64,000 nt of DNA from contig BCHH01000016.1 of assembly GCA_001599595.1 (NCBI GenBank), forward strand, positions 677,901 through 741,900, written 5' to 3'. This stretch comes from Beverwykella pulmonaria (taxonomy: Eukaryota > Ascomycota > Dothideomycetes > Pleosporales > Melanommataceae). Below are positions 11,513-23,015 of the stretch, piece after piece; the stretch's first letter is position 1; every line of letters begins with the position of its first letter. The notes under the pieces were generated by a model. That model worked only from the letters and a program-made list of their open reading frames with translations, had not been told where the DNA came from and searched no databases. The position numbers and the translations under genes are program-made.

Positions 11513-12248
11513 GAGATATCACTGTGTGTGCGCATGCACCGTGAAATAGGACAGAATTCGCATATTCCTCACGAAATGTAAGAGCCGTAGCTGAACGCGG
11601 CCGGCCGCGGAATAGGTAAAGCCCGCCGACGATCATCGATCCGGGTCATACCACTCTTGATGCAGTTCCATAAATGGTAATCTGAAACGAGGTTTGCGCA
11701 TGGATATGAGAGCTGGCATGATATGTGATGATCGATGCGTCAGTCCGCGAGTTGTGACGCCACAGCCATACGTAGCCAATGACAAAGCACCATGCTAAAC
11801 GAGGGCGCATATGAGAGCCAGCAACCCCCGAGGAACATCATACATATACATTGGTCCCATGGTATTGGCTTTCCCGAATCAAAATTTTTCGGAATCTTAT
11901 TTGCTATTCCCACAAAAGACTCATACTTCGACTCGTATCCTGGAGCAAGCGTCTAGCCACGAAGGAACGAAGGCGTAGGCAAAAGCCAATAGCATCATAT
12001 ATGCAGCAGACACTCAGACATCTAATATGCAATCGCATGTTTGTGACATCCTGATGCTATCACGCCACGAGCATCGGTATCAGACCAGTAGCTCTCCTGA
12101 GCACGACCAGGAGTACGCTCCGTATATATGGCTTGCGGTACTGTGTTGTAGCGCACTAAAGTAGGCTGGACAACCTGTCCATTGTGACCATTCTCCATAG
12201 TCTTCATTTCCTATTTTGGGCATTCTTCAACTTGAAGAAAACCTCAAT
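11513..12248. promoter_or_regulatory. Shared divergent promoter region
   Basis: This 736-bp region separates the starts of the two large divergent genes. ORFs within it are short and unconvincing. I see no clear named motif, so co-regulation is inferred from arrangement only. Confidence 0.4.
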
Positions 12249-15200
12249 ATGTCGCAGAGTGGACCTCCATGGGTTGGCCCGGCGCCGGACGGCCCAGTCA
12301 ATCCCCCAGTGGCTCAGCCGTCCAGAGAGTTAGGCAATCCGAACGCTGCGGAAGTCTTTCGCTTCATCTGCGCTCGTCCCGCCGAGAAAAATGACTACTA
12401 CATCCCAGCGGATTACCCGCCGGTCAAAAGTGCATCTCCAAGTCCCACACCCGTTATCCCAGTAAGTAACGGAAAGGTGTGCACGATAACAAGTGGTAAT
12501 AATTTTCTGTAGGGCGAACAACCAAAAGACACATGGAGTAACGCCGCCCCGACAACTGTTGCGGCGATCAAAGCTACGGTAGCCGCTTCTCCATCAACTG
12601 GGTATTTGACAAGAGTCAATCAGCTCACCCAGCTGTTCGGGTCACATTTACTTGACACCAGCTTCGTCAAAGACTGCCTTGGAAAAGCCTTCAGGGGTTT
12701 AGATCTACCGAAGGTCATCAAAGACGACCAATGGAATAGAGAGAAGAGCATGCTTGAGGTTTCACTTCTGAACATTTACAAAGCGGCAGCCGACTTTGAC
12801 GCCAATGGCCCACTCATTACTCGGTTGAGGAAAGTCTACGATATCGTTGAGCAATATGTCAATGAACCTACGAGTACGGAGCCGTTCAAGTGGAAAGGGC
12901 TGCGAGTATCTGATACACTCATTCAGGGATCACTAACAACCAAACCAGTAACTTTGGCGAAAGAAACAGTGATAGCGCCAGTTAACTCCTCGTCTGAATC
13001 CGAGCTTCGACAAAGAGTGCTTGCTTGTTTGGAAGGTCTGAGCTTCCTCAACTCCCCGATGATTTACAAATACAAAGATGAATTGGTGGGGCTCAGATTT
13101 GCCCTCGACAAGAAATGGACCGATTTACTCTCCTTACAAAGTCGCGCAATCATAGACCCACTCATTGCCAGCTTTTACGTCGCCGAAGTACAGGATGGCG
13201 TAGCTTTGTATGATCCACCTACCATCTACCAGATCTACCAAACACTCTTGGATACCATTGTGGCCACGAAAGCTCAACTGACAAAGGACGACTTCAATGC
13301 TGGCGTCTACTCATTTGGAAAGAGCAGCGTTGAGATGAGCAAGCCATGGTCTATCTCTAAGACGCAAGCTACAGCAACGACAAAAGCACCAGCGCCTCCA
13401 CCAGGCTGGGCAGGGCCAGGAGCAGGGCCACAGGCAGGCACGGACTCCAATATTCCAGCGCAGAATCCCAGCTTGATCAAGCCTACCGGAGTCGGCGATT
13501 TGATGATCGTGCGCGAGCATGTGGCTTGGTATACGGGTGGGGAGATCGGTGCTACACAAAACGTTCTGAAGTCTGAACAGATGGTTAGAGAAACCAATCG
13601 CCTAGACCGCACGGAGACTACCGTGTACAGTTCCACTGAGAACCAGAACGAGGAGGAGAGGGACACATCGTCCACAACTCGGTACCAACTTAGCAAAGAG
13701 GCAAGCGAGATTATCAAAAACGACGAATCTCTGAAGGCGGGGGTGACAGTTACCGCGAGCTATGGTCCAACACTCTCGATCAAGTCTGATATATCTGCCG
13801 CTACGAACAGTAGCCGAGAGCGGTCGAACAAGACAGCTTCCCAATACTCACAGGACATAACTTCTCGCGCTGCTTCAAAGGTAAGAAAGCGCATTCGTCA
13901 GCTTCAAGGATCAAGCTTTACTGATGATTGAATAGATTATCGAGAAAGTCTTCAGCTCTACAAGCACTACGACGGTGTCAGAGTTTACTGAACACATCAA
14001 GCATGAGTTCGATAATCGCTCTCAGGGGACTGGAAATATCTGCGGTGTCTACCAATGGCTCAACAAGGTTTCACAATGCCAGATGCATAATTACGGCAAA
14101 CGACTGCTCATTGACATTGTTGTTCCTGAGCCGGGTGCTTTCCTGATGACCCAGGTCAACTCTAATGGTGCAACGCTGGAGAAGCCTGTGCCTTTTACCG
14201 AATCCGTCACCGATTTGAACGAGAGCAACTATGCCGAGATTGCGGCGCGTTATAGAACAACCGGTCTCTCACCCCCTCCACCAATCCTCAGCTCCACTTC
14301 TGTTTCATTCAAAGCCGACTCTCCACCCGAAAATAAACCTCAGAGCGCGAGCATCACCGCAAATGCTGACATTCACGAAGACTATATTGCCTTTGCCGCC
14401 AGCGTGCAAGTCGGTGTTCGAAGCGGATGGACGACCAGAATGATACCCGGTTCAAGCTCGGGAGGGGGTGGCGGCTTCTTAGAAAATAGTATCGGCTTGG
14501 GTGACCTCTTCGTTCCCGGGATCACAGCATCAACCACAGCCGCCAAGGAGTTATTCGGTTCAGGAGGCGTCCAAATTGTCGACGTTCCACCTCGCGAACC
14601 GAACACGTATGTAACTGTCGGTGGACAGCTTGTAGTTGCTCACAAGATTCTGAAGCCGGCAGACTGGGAGGGAAAGGATGAGTCTTCCACCGACCAAGAG
14701 AAGAACTGGAAGACTGCCACCAACGAAGACACCTACGGAGAAGCTGTCTTCAAAGTCCCGTACCTAACCAAGACCCTCGCCATCTCCGTCGCGCAAGAGA
14801 ATTTCCTCTCTCTGTCCGGCACAGCAGTCATCTACTGCATCCGGTCTCCCGACGGCTACAAGCGGTGGCAACACAAGACATACGACGCCATTGTTGCCGC
14901 TTACAACAAACTCAAAACCGATTACGACCGCTCCGTTGCCGAAGCCGAAGTCGCGCAATTCTCACCAGTGACGGGCGACAACCCGGACATGAACAAAGCG
15001 CTCGTAGCCGACGAGCTCAAGAAGGCCACCATCGAGATCATGACAGCGCAGAACTTCGACATGTTTGGGTCAGTCGAAGTGGGCGCCGACGGCATCCCGG
15101 AGGTGGAGGACTTCCAAAAGGCGCTCGATCAGGGCAAGTATATCGAGTTCTTCGAGAAGGCGTTCGAGTGGCAGAATATCCAGTACCAGCTGTATCCGTA

Positions 15201-15591
15201 CTTCTGGGGCCGCAAAGCGGACTGGCGCAACCATCTCGCGCTCAAGTGTGCCGATGCGGACTTCGCCGCTTTCTTGAAGGCAGGCGCGGCGCTGGTGACA
15301 ATTCCCGCACGGCTCGGGTTTGGCATGGAGGTGATCCATTTCTTGGAGTCGGGCAAGCTCTGGAAAGACGGTCCTGTTTCTGAGCTTGCTGGATCCAAGT
15401 TCTTCAGTGTGGCTCAAGAGGTGTTGGAAGCGGAAGCAAACCCGGGTGTGGAGGTGGCGGTTGGAGATCCGTGGTACACGGTCACACCTACAGATCTTGT
15501 TATTCTTCGGCCGGAGACTAGTTGGAAGAGTCCTGTGTTTCAGTGTATCAATGGTGTGTGGCAGGATGTGACGCAGAACTTAGCGAACTAA
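12249..15591 (+). CDS. Large protein of a bacterial-type family (VYQW / VPEP / YPYFWGRK)
   Basis: Three exons, 12249-12461, 12513-13880 and 13936-15591 (introns of 51 and 55 bp), giving 1078 residues. Order: a Pro-rich N-terminus, a helical part (about 90-300), and a Pro/Gly-rich linker near 330. A Glu/Arg/Thr-rich coiled region (about 380-530) crosses the second intron. Then come GVYQW (about 564), NYGKRL (about 579), VPEP (about 589), a beta-rich part, a helical segment, and YPYFWGRK at 947-954 near the C-terminus. From memory this motif order matches large uncharacterised bacterial proteins; I do not know their function. No signal peptide is seen. Both introns keep frame, and the frame is open throughout, which argues for a working gene. 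An in-frame ATG at 12216 is an alternative start. Confidence 0.8.
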
Positions 15592-18164
15592 AAGTGTATC
15601 GGGGTTGGCGTTCTCTCCTGACACTGTGTATCCTTTCTCTAGCACTCGAGGTTCACCTCTACGATATGCATTAATATGTCATGCTAAGTTACCCTGACTG
15701 CATTCCTGATTACGCAACATCATCCCTTTTGATCATATTGGCCGTTCAGAACAAAGTAGAACGACATCGCTGGGTTATTAAAATTGACGTTAGATTTTCT
15801 GGCACTCTGATTGCTACACGCCGTTAGACAGTCTCGATGGAAAATGCAAAAACACTTAGAAGATTGCCTGTAAGCAGAAGTGTGTCGGAAAGAGTATCAA
15901 GGTGTGTCTTTTGTGTAATGCATATACAGCTGATATATATATATATGACGGACTGATTAGTCAGTGGCATATCCACGTGACGGTAGGTGTCCTGGGCTTA
16001 CATTGCCATAGAGAGCGGGCGTGTACTCATAAATAGTCGCTACTTGATCTTCTCAGAGGAAAGACGAAGTGGCAATGTCATATGAACACGCGCGTGAAGG
16101 CACCCTTGTCGGTTTACTGGAGGGAAGTTCGCGAGAGGTATGATGCACGACACTAGTCCGCCAAGGAGGGTCAACGGCTATTCAGCTATGAAATTTGCCA
16201 TCTTGTCTTCTAAGCTGGTATCAAATAATCCATCTTTAAGCCCGCTTGTCTTGCCAGTGAGGAATGCATTTCTTGAAGCCATCTCCTCGCCTTTTCTAGA
16301 GAGCGTCATGCAGTGCGACATTCGACCTTTCATCGACGACAGATGGTGTCTTGAGGGAATGATCAGCGGTGAGGTTGATACAAGCCTTCTAGCGCCAGGG
16401 TACGTGTTAGCTCCGCCATCTGTTAGAAGGGAAAGCCAGCGTCCGACGTCCGTGAACCATACTAAGCTACAGAAAACGCTCCAATAAGCTCTCAATGATT
16501 ACGCATCTGTAATCGTACTCTTCTCGGCCTTGCTTCAACTCTTCGATCCAAAATCCTCTCAAAAGGCGACTCCGACAATCCCTCCCGGACCTAAAGCTGC
16601 GGACGAAATAATGTGGTCATGATGTGACCAGAAGACGGCGATCATGGGCAGATCGTCATGATGAAGACGTCAGATACCTTGATCACTCTTCTCATGGCAC
16701 AAAATAACTTTGGCTTCGGAAACAAGTGGCTCAAATGATGTGTCGAATATTCCATGAAATCGGGTTAAAAATTGGCTGATCTCCGAGTTGATGTGTGCAT
16801 CACCGAAGAGACATCTCTTTCTATGCGAGAGACTCGCTCCTGTCTGGGTATACGAGAGAACCAGGTGCAACGGCGCCTGAGGAGAGTACTAAATTCTGTA
16901 ACACAGAATCCATTGGCTGAGACCCTTCCCATGAAACTCTCTGCCACGTTTCGCACCCCCGGGTTGTTTTACAATCCGCTTCTATGCAAGATGTCCCAGG
17001 AATAGAAGAACACCTTAGCGCTACGTAGTCCATACGCCACCCGCTCGCTGCTGGTTTGGGAAACGCATATGTAGTCGGTTGGGACAGGTCGGCTGCTATC
17101 GACTTCCTATTTGAGCCTGACGGACGTAACCTTTCCTCATCTTGACGTAATCTAGAACGCATTACGATGAGGCTCTGGTAAACTGTGGATTTTCTCTTAT
17201 GGAGGCTCTGAATGTCGAGGTGGTTTTATGATGATTAAGTCTCGATATGGTACCTTTACAGCCCTACAACGAGATGGACCACTGCTACGCTCTGAGGAAC
17301 GCAGAGAAATGCTCGACAAGCTCAACGTATACCTCACGTATGATCATCACTAGGTTGTGTTACACATTTTTTTTCTCCGTTCCTGATAGAGAAATGGGTG
17401 CATTCCCTAATCGCAATCTCGATTAGCCTACTGCGGCTATTTCTTCTTCTCTAGCCGCACGAGTGGGTGAGATGCGAGAAGGCGTAGTCCGAAAGACGTT
17501 GAAACTTGCAGTATGACAAGTCTTACTTGCATCGGTGTTCATCTGGGCGGCTCAAATATAACGGAGTTGGAGGTGTACGCGCAACAGGAGCATTTTGTTA
17601 CACAGTGGTATCTGAAATGCTATTACTTCTTTGCCTTTGACTTTACTAGAAGTCATTAACGAAGCTGCGCACGAAGGGGCTCTTTCCATGTTATTTCCAG
17701 GAAACAAAAGTTCTGTCTGGAGGTGGCGATGGTGACGAAGTTAGATATGCTGACCCCTTTCGTTCACGCCACCCCTTTCTTCTTCGCAGCGCCACCACCA
17801 TCCACGAACCTTGAATCCTCGAATGAACGCGTCACCAAAAGGGGGCGTATGTGTTGAGGCTGTGTGTGAAAGTTAAAAAAATACACGTGTTGACTGGGGA
17901 AGGATCGCGCCTGACAAATGGATCGCTTGTGATTGGCTGTCTAAGTCGTGGCACGGTCAATGGTGAATGTGTGTAAATACGAGGGGGGCGTATATACGCG
18001 AGGTCGGCGTCTCTCAGTGGCTCGATCACCGCATACTAGAATCTCGGCGCCGCCGTACATAATTTGTTCGTTCAGGTACACCCTTTTTTCTTTGTACAGC
18101 ACAGAATTCTTTGACGTACTATTTTTTTTGTACGAACCAAAAAGCTAGAAGTTGCAAGTTGAGA
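15592..18164. other. Gene-poor 2.6-kb stretch
   Basis: No supportable gene. The ORFs at 16140-16487 and 16821-17162 lack domains and have equally long counterparts on the other strand. A short TA microsatellite lies at about 15933-15946. The last few hundred bases should hold the promoter of the DOMON-b561 gene. Confidence 0.5.
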
Positions 18165-19679
18165 ATGACTTTCAGGTGGTTCTCACTGCTCTCGCTTATC
18201 CCAGGTAAGTGAATACCAAGACGACCGAGCCCGCAGAAGCTTCGTCAAGCAATGCTAAGCCTTTTTCTTCATTTCAGCCCTGATCTCCCTCCACACTGTA
18301 GCGGGAGATCTCATCGCATCGAGGGCAGCAGCAGTAGCCTTCTCCACATTCATCCTCCCAACCGACAAGGGAAACATCACTTTCTCGTTGAACGCCGCAA
18401 AGACTACCGGAGATGTGTTCTTCCACTTGTCGGCGCCAGCGACATACCAGTGGGTTAGCATTGGGACAGGACAAGAAATGGATGGAAGCTTGATGTGGCT
18501 CGTGTATGAAAGCTCCGACAAGAACGGTAAGTGCTTCTGAATGGCGCCCTCCGCGTCCGGCCTGAGTTGCGAATGTTACTGACATCTGACCCAACGTAGG
18601 ACTGACACTCTCACCACGACTTTCATCCGGCCATGTGGAACCAAGCTTTTCCAACAGCGTCACTTGTGAGATGGTCACCGGGAATAGTCTCCAGAACGGC
18701 ATCGTCACGGCAGGAAACACACGCTACTACTCCGCCAACGTTCACTGCCAGAACGTCACCACCTTTGGCGAAGGCGAAGGGAAGCTCGACCTTACAAAGG
18801 CCAAACAGAACTTTATGTACGCATGGGGACCAACCAACAAAGCTCTTTCAACCACAGACAAGACAGCCGGCATCCGACGTCATGAAGCGTACGGCAACTT
18901 CTGGGTGGACATGACCAAAGCAACATCTGCGGAGGCCGACGATGCAACCGTTCCTAGCGGTGCCTCGCTTTCATCGACAACGAATGCAGGGTCGGACGGA
19001 GGGCCAGAAAGCGACGGCGATAAGGTCGGAATAGCCCATGCAGTTTTCATGTGCGGTGCCTTTGTGCTCATTTATCCACTTGGAGCCGTCTTGCTTCGAT
19101 TCCTGGAGAGTGTCAAGATCCATGGCATTGTACAGGGCCTTGGCGCGGTGGTATCGCTGATTGGAGTGGGTATTGGACTTTATCTGGGCAGGATGTATAA
19201 TCACGTAAGTTCAAAGAGTACACCATTTGCGCGCATCTACTGCAGGAACGGCTTGCTAATCTGCGTTCAAACAGTCCAAAAACGTGTCCTCTGGCCATCA
19301 AATTTTCGGAATCGTCCTTCTCCTCCTCGTCTTCGTCCAATGGGCCATCGGCTTCTACCACCACCTCCAGTACCGTAAATACAAGACGCCCACAAAGTTT
19401 GGAAAAATACATCTCTACGCTGGTCCAGCCATTGTCATCGGAGGTGTCATAAACGGCTTCACGGGGTTCAACTTTAGTTCCGAGTCGCACAACAACATCG
19501 CCTACGGTATCGTCGTTGCTATCATCATGATAATTGTCATTGTACTCTTGGGCTGGAAGAGATGGACTAAGAGTGCGCAGACTAAGAGAGCGGAGAGGAG
19601 CGTGCTGAGGCATGGAGATGATTCTTCGAATGATGCGATTGGGTTGAATGGCATGCCAAACTCGTTCAATCAGCGGTAG
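18165..19679 (+). CDS. DOMON-cytochrome b561 transmembrane reductase
   Basis: Four exons, 18165-18204, 18278-18526, 18600-19204 and 19275-19679, giving 432 residues. A signal peptide (about 1-22) precedes a DOMON domain of the cellobiose-dehydrogenase cytochrome type (about 25-190), with a WVSIGTG strand motif. A Ser/Gly-rich linker is followed by a b561 module of about five membrane helices. Candidate haem-ligand histidines lie in AHAVFMCGAF, SVKIHG, SGHQIFG and KIHLYAG. Such proteins move electrons across a membrane and may act as ferric reductases or redox partners of secreted enzymes. It converges with a CCC1/VIT1 transporter gene 303 bp away, which fits a role in metal handling; this is inference. 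Confidence 0.9.
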
Positions 19680-19982
19680 AGCAGAGCATTTGTTCTTTTT
19701 TATGTCCTGTTTCATAAATATTGTCTTTGCATATGGTGGGCATAGATGTAGCATATCGAAATGTATACTATCACCTTTAACGTTTTCCATTGCTCCCGCC
19801 GTCATAACTCCGACTGAGCTCTTGTCATCATTGTCGAATCCAAATACACGCTTCCAAATGGCTCTTCAACGTTGGGAGCAGGTTTATACTGTTGTATTAA
19901 CTTAGAATTATTCAAAAGTAGAGATGTCTTCGTAAGCGACGCTAGCTTCCATAATTAACGTACAAGCACCCAATTATTTTGC

Positions 19983-20887
19983 TCATCCATTCAACGCCTT
20001 GCTGACTCCCCTGACAATTCCATAACTCGTCCCAGCGGCGATCGCACCAACAGCCACTGTCTGCAGTATACTCTGCAAAATCCCTGTCTTTTTCACGCCA
20101 GTAAGAAACGCTTTCAGATAGCCAAACATAACCAGCATCACAAGCGTAATACCGATACTAACAAAGAGCGCGTAATTCGTCTTTTGGAACGCAAAGTACG
20201 GAATCATTGGTATCAGGCCGCCGAGTAAATACGAGAGCCCCATGACGAGCGCAGAGAGCCACGCGCGTGAGGCGTTCGGCTTCTGGAGTTGGAGCTCAAA
20301 GTCCATCATGAACTACATGACGTCAACATATTGCAGACGAAATCCCGCCATTGTGAGGGGCGAAATCGGGCAGTGAAGATACATACCTTGACCCATACAT
20401 CCTCATTGCTCTTCAGGTGCTTGACAATGGGAGCAACGGTCTCTGGCGATATGCCGTATTTGGCGAAGATCTCGTAGATCTCCATTTCTTCTGCCTGTGG
20501 CATCTCGCGGACCTCGCGCTTCTCACGCGCTTCTTCTACTTGGTAGTGCTTCTCCTCCGTCTTTGCGGCGAGCCAGGCTCCAAGACCCATGGAGATGGCG
20601 CCAGCGAACAGTTCGGCAAGACCACCGATGATGACGATATGCGACGAGCCCGTCCTGAGCAACATTTAGGATTTGCTTTGATAGGCTTGTGAGAACACCT
20701 ACGCTGAAAGACCTGCAGTCAAAGCGAATGGAACAGTGAGTCCATCTGCGAAGCCGATAATAGCGTCTCGAATAACCTCGCTATTCGATTTGTGGAGCTC
20801 TACATGGCCATGCGAGGCTGTTTCCAGCGCTGTACCCTCTGTACTCGCAAGACTGGCTAACGGGTCTTGCGTAGATTCTTGTGCCAT
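19983..20887 (-). CDS. CCC1/VIT1-family iron/manganese transporter
   Basis: Three exons, 20887-20703, 20654-20387 and 20312-19983 (introns of 48 and 74 bp), giving 260 residues. Family members load Fe(II) or Mn(II) into the vacuole. Visible hallmarks are the first helix RDAIIGFADGLTVPFALTAG with its metal-path Asp, and helix two with GGLAELFAGAISMGLGAW. A Glu-rich cytosolic metal-binding region (about 90-125) follows, then three C-terminal helices (SALVMGLSYLLGG and later). It is slightly shorter than yeast CCC1. The neighbouring DOMON-b561 gene converges on it tail to tail. Confidence 0.92.
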
Positions 20888-21610
20888 GTGTGAATCTATG
20901 TCGATACCCTTTGTTTAGAGAGGAGTAGAAAGAACAAAATATGTTTTGGAGTATTAATGCGATTGGTATTCGATTTCTGCAATGAAGAAGCGTCTCCAAA
21001 ATGACTTTGGCAAAAAAACCTTTCGGAAATGCACGCGTGCTAGTAATTATAGTTGATTGCTCTCATGATCCAGCAAGCCTCTCGCGTGATCATGTGGTAT
21101 GATTGGCTGGTACCGACCAATCAGAGCCGGCCTAAATCAAATGGTCAGCAAATGCTCCTGCTCATGTTGATCGTTGATGTCGAACACAAGATAAACTTTC
21201 AGTGCCTCGAATCAAACGCGCAATCTAGAGTGGGGTGAAAGTGGCGACGCCGGTGACACGATGCTGGAAGCATCAAACTGAATCGTTTTCAATTCATTTA
21301 ACAGCCTCTTCACCAACATCTCTCTCAACGACGAAAATAGATATGTCGATTTGAGCTTATATTTAGAGTTGCAGACCGCTCTAGGAAGTCGTCGTAGCAT
21401 TTACTCACGTTTAAGTATATATACCTGGAGCGTCCGTTGTTCGACGCTAGAACCCGTGAAGGGACACATAGGAACACATAGAGGCTTGCTCGTTTTAGGC
21501 GATGTTCTTGATCTTGCTCCACCCCGTGAGACCTTGTCCTACGTTGTAATAGACATCAAACTGCAAATAAGACAATTACAGGGCACCCTAAGCATTCATC
21601 CAACTCGTGG
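20888..21610. other. Intergenic region
   Basis: No gene seen. It contains the promoter of the CCC1-like gene and the 3' flank of the rhodopsin-like gene. The long plus-strand ORF at 21351-22088 mostly overlaps the antisense of that gene. Confidence 0.5.
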
Positions 21611-23015
21611 TCACACCGCTCTCCTTGCATCTCTCACCAGCGTTTCGGTGCTACTTCCTGGCTCTGCCCCGACGTCTTTCGCTAGCGATTTATTCCCACT
21701 CCGACGGTCGTCCTTGTCCTCGACACTTACACGGACCTCTGTAATGACTTGGATGTCGCGGTTGTCGAGGTCACCTGACCCGCGTGAGTGTTTTATTTCG
21801 ATTGGACCGAGTCTGGTGCCTTGCCTCGAGCTCTGGCGACCGTATGCGCTTGGGAAGCCGCTGTCGCTAGGCCCGTGGCGAGACGAGAAAATTCCGGGAA
21901 AGAATCGAGCCATTAGAGGACGGAGGCAAGGGAGACAGGAACATATAATTCCGACGTTTGTCTCCACTGAGCTCCAGGTCGCGGCCGGAGGATTGTCGTA
22001 TGTTGTATCTGTCGAATTGGATATGCTGACAAGAGACTGGAGCCTGAGTATGGATACGATGCAGCCGCTAACCGAGACATTAGCTTGAAGAAAACAAGAG
22101 TAAGGTGTAATAAAAGCACAAGTCAGACATGCAACACGAAGCGATGCTCCCAACTGGGCAGATTGCTCGGATCCTTGTGGTAACCACAGCATTTTCAAGT
22201 GTATGAGAAGTGTGGGAGTGGACATACAAACCACCGACTCCGAAAATCAGGAGAAGAACTTGCTTCTGCCGCCTTCCCATGTTAAGGCTTCTAACGACCG
22301 GCATTGGCAGAAATATGATAGCGAAGTCTGTGAGAATGTTTATAGCAGCATTCGTAAACCACATAACCTTCTGGTTGATGCATTTTGCAGTCTTTTCGTG
22401 GGTCCAGAATGCTCGGATGGGGTAACATGCAAAGATGCTCCCGAACACAGCCCAAATCGTATACAGTCCAACCACGGCCATCGTAAGCCGGTTTGCGATT
22501 TGGAACGTCTTGGTAGGAAAGATTCGTCGGTATTGGAGAAGAATGCTTGTTTTCGTAAGGCCAAGAGAAAGGTAGTAGACGATTAAGCTGGCCCAGAATG
22601 CCTGAAGCACTCAGTCAGTACAGACCTTTAAGAATAAATTGATGAGAAATATACCTTCAGAGATTTCCGCAGCTCATTGCCGGGTACATCCCCGATATGG
22701 TGACCCATTCCGAAGTCGACCTCTGTTTGAGTTCAGTTGCCAGTATGTTGGCTTGACAATAAAACTTACGAACGCCGATGCAGATGGCCAATCCAATGGA
22801 GCAGAGCTAATGAGAGTCAATATGAAATCCAGTGATTGTGAAGACAGGCGCAGAGGTCTTACCATGGCCAACGCAATGAAGTAATCCTCAACACCATGAT
22901 ATCGAATGATGAAAAACCGAGTGTATAACCGCAAAAGAACTACAACTCCAGCAAGGCTGGTAAAGGCGATCGATATTGAAAGGGCTTGGATTCCACGGTA
23001 TGCATAAGGCAACAT
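21611..23015 (-). CDS. Fungal rhodopsin-like seven-helix integral membrane protein
   Basis: Five exons, 23015-22863, 22806-22770, 22722-22655, 22601-22232 and 22083-21611, giving 366 residues. It belongs to the large fungal membrane-protein family with a rhodopsin-like fold and no retinal-binding role shown. Family motifs are RLYTRFF and GVEDYFIALAM near the N-terminus, GHHIGDVP after a short exon, and LTKTSILLQYRRIF. Further on are WAVFGSIFACYPIRAFW and, after the last intron, SILRLQSL, DNPPAATWS and VGIICSCLP. The tail is a polar cytosolic region of about 100 residues. The last intron (148 bp) is the least certain join, and an upstream mini-exon cannot be excluded. Confidence 0.85.

Noticed and set aside
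16140..17162. Several ORFs of about 110 codons
   Set aside because: They have no domains, comparable ORFs lie on the opposite strand, and no promoter or splice context supports them.
21351..22088. 245-codon plus-strand ORF
   Set aside because: It lies mostly antisense to the last exon of the rhodopsin-like gene, whose family motifs are clear.
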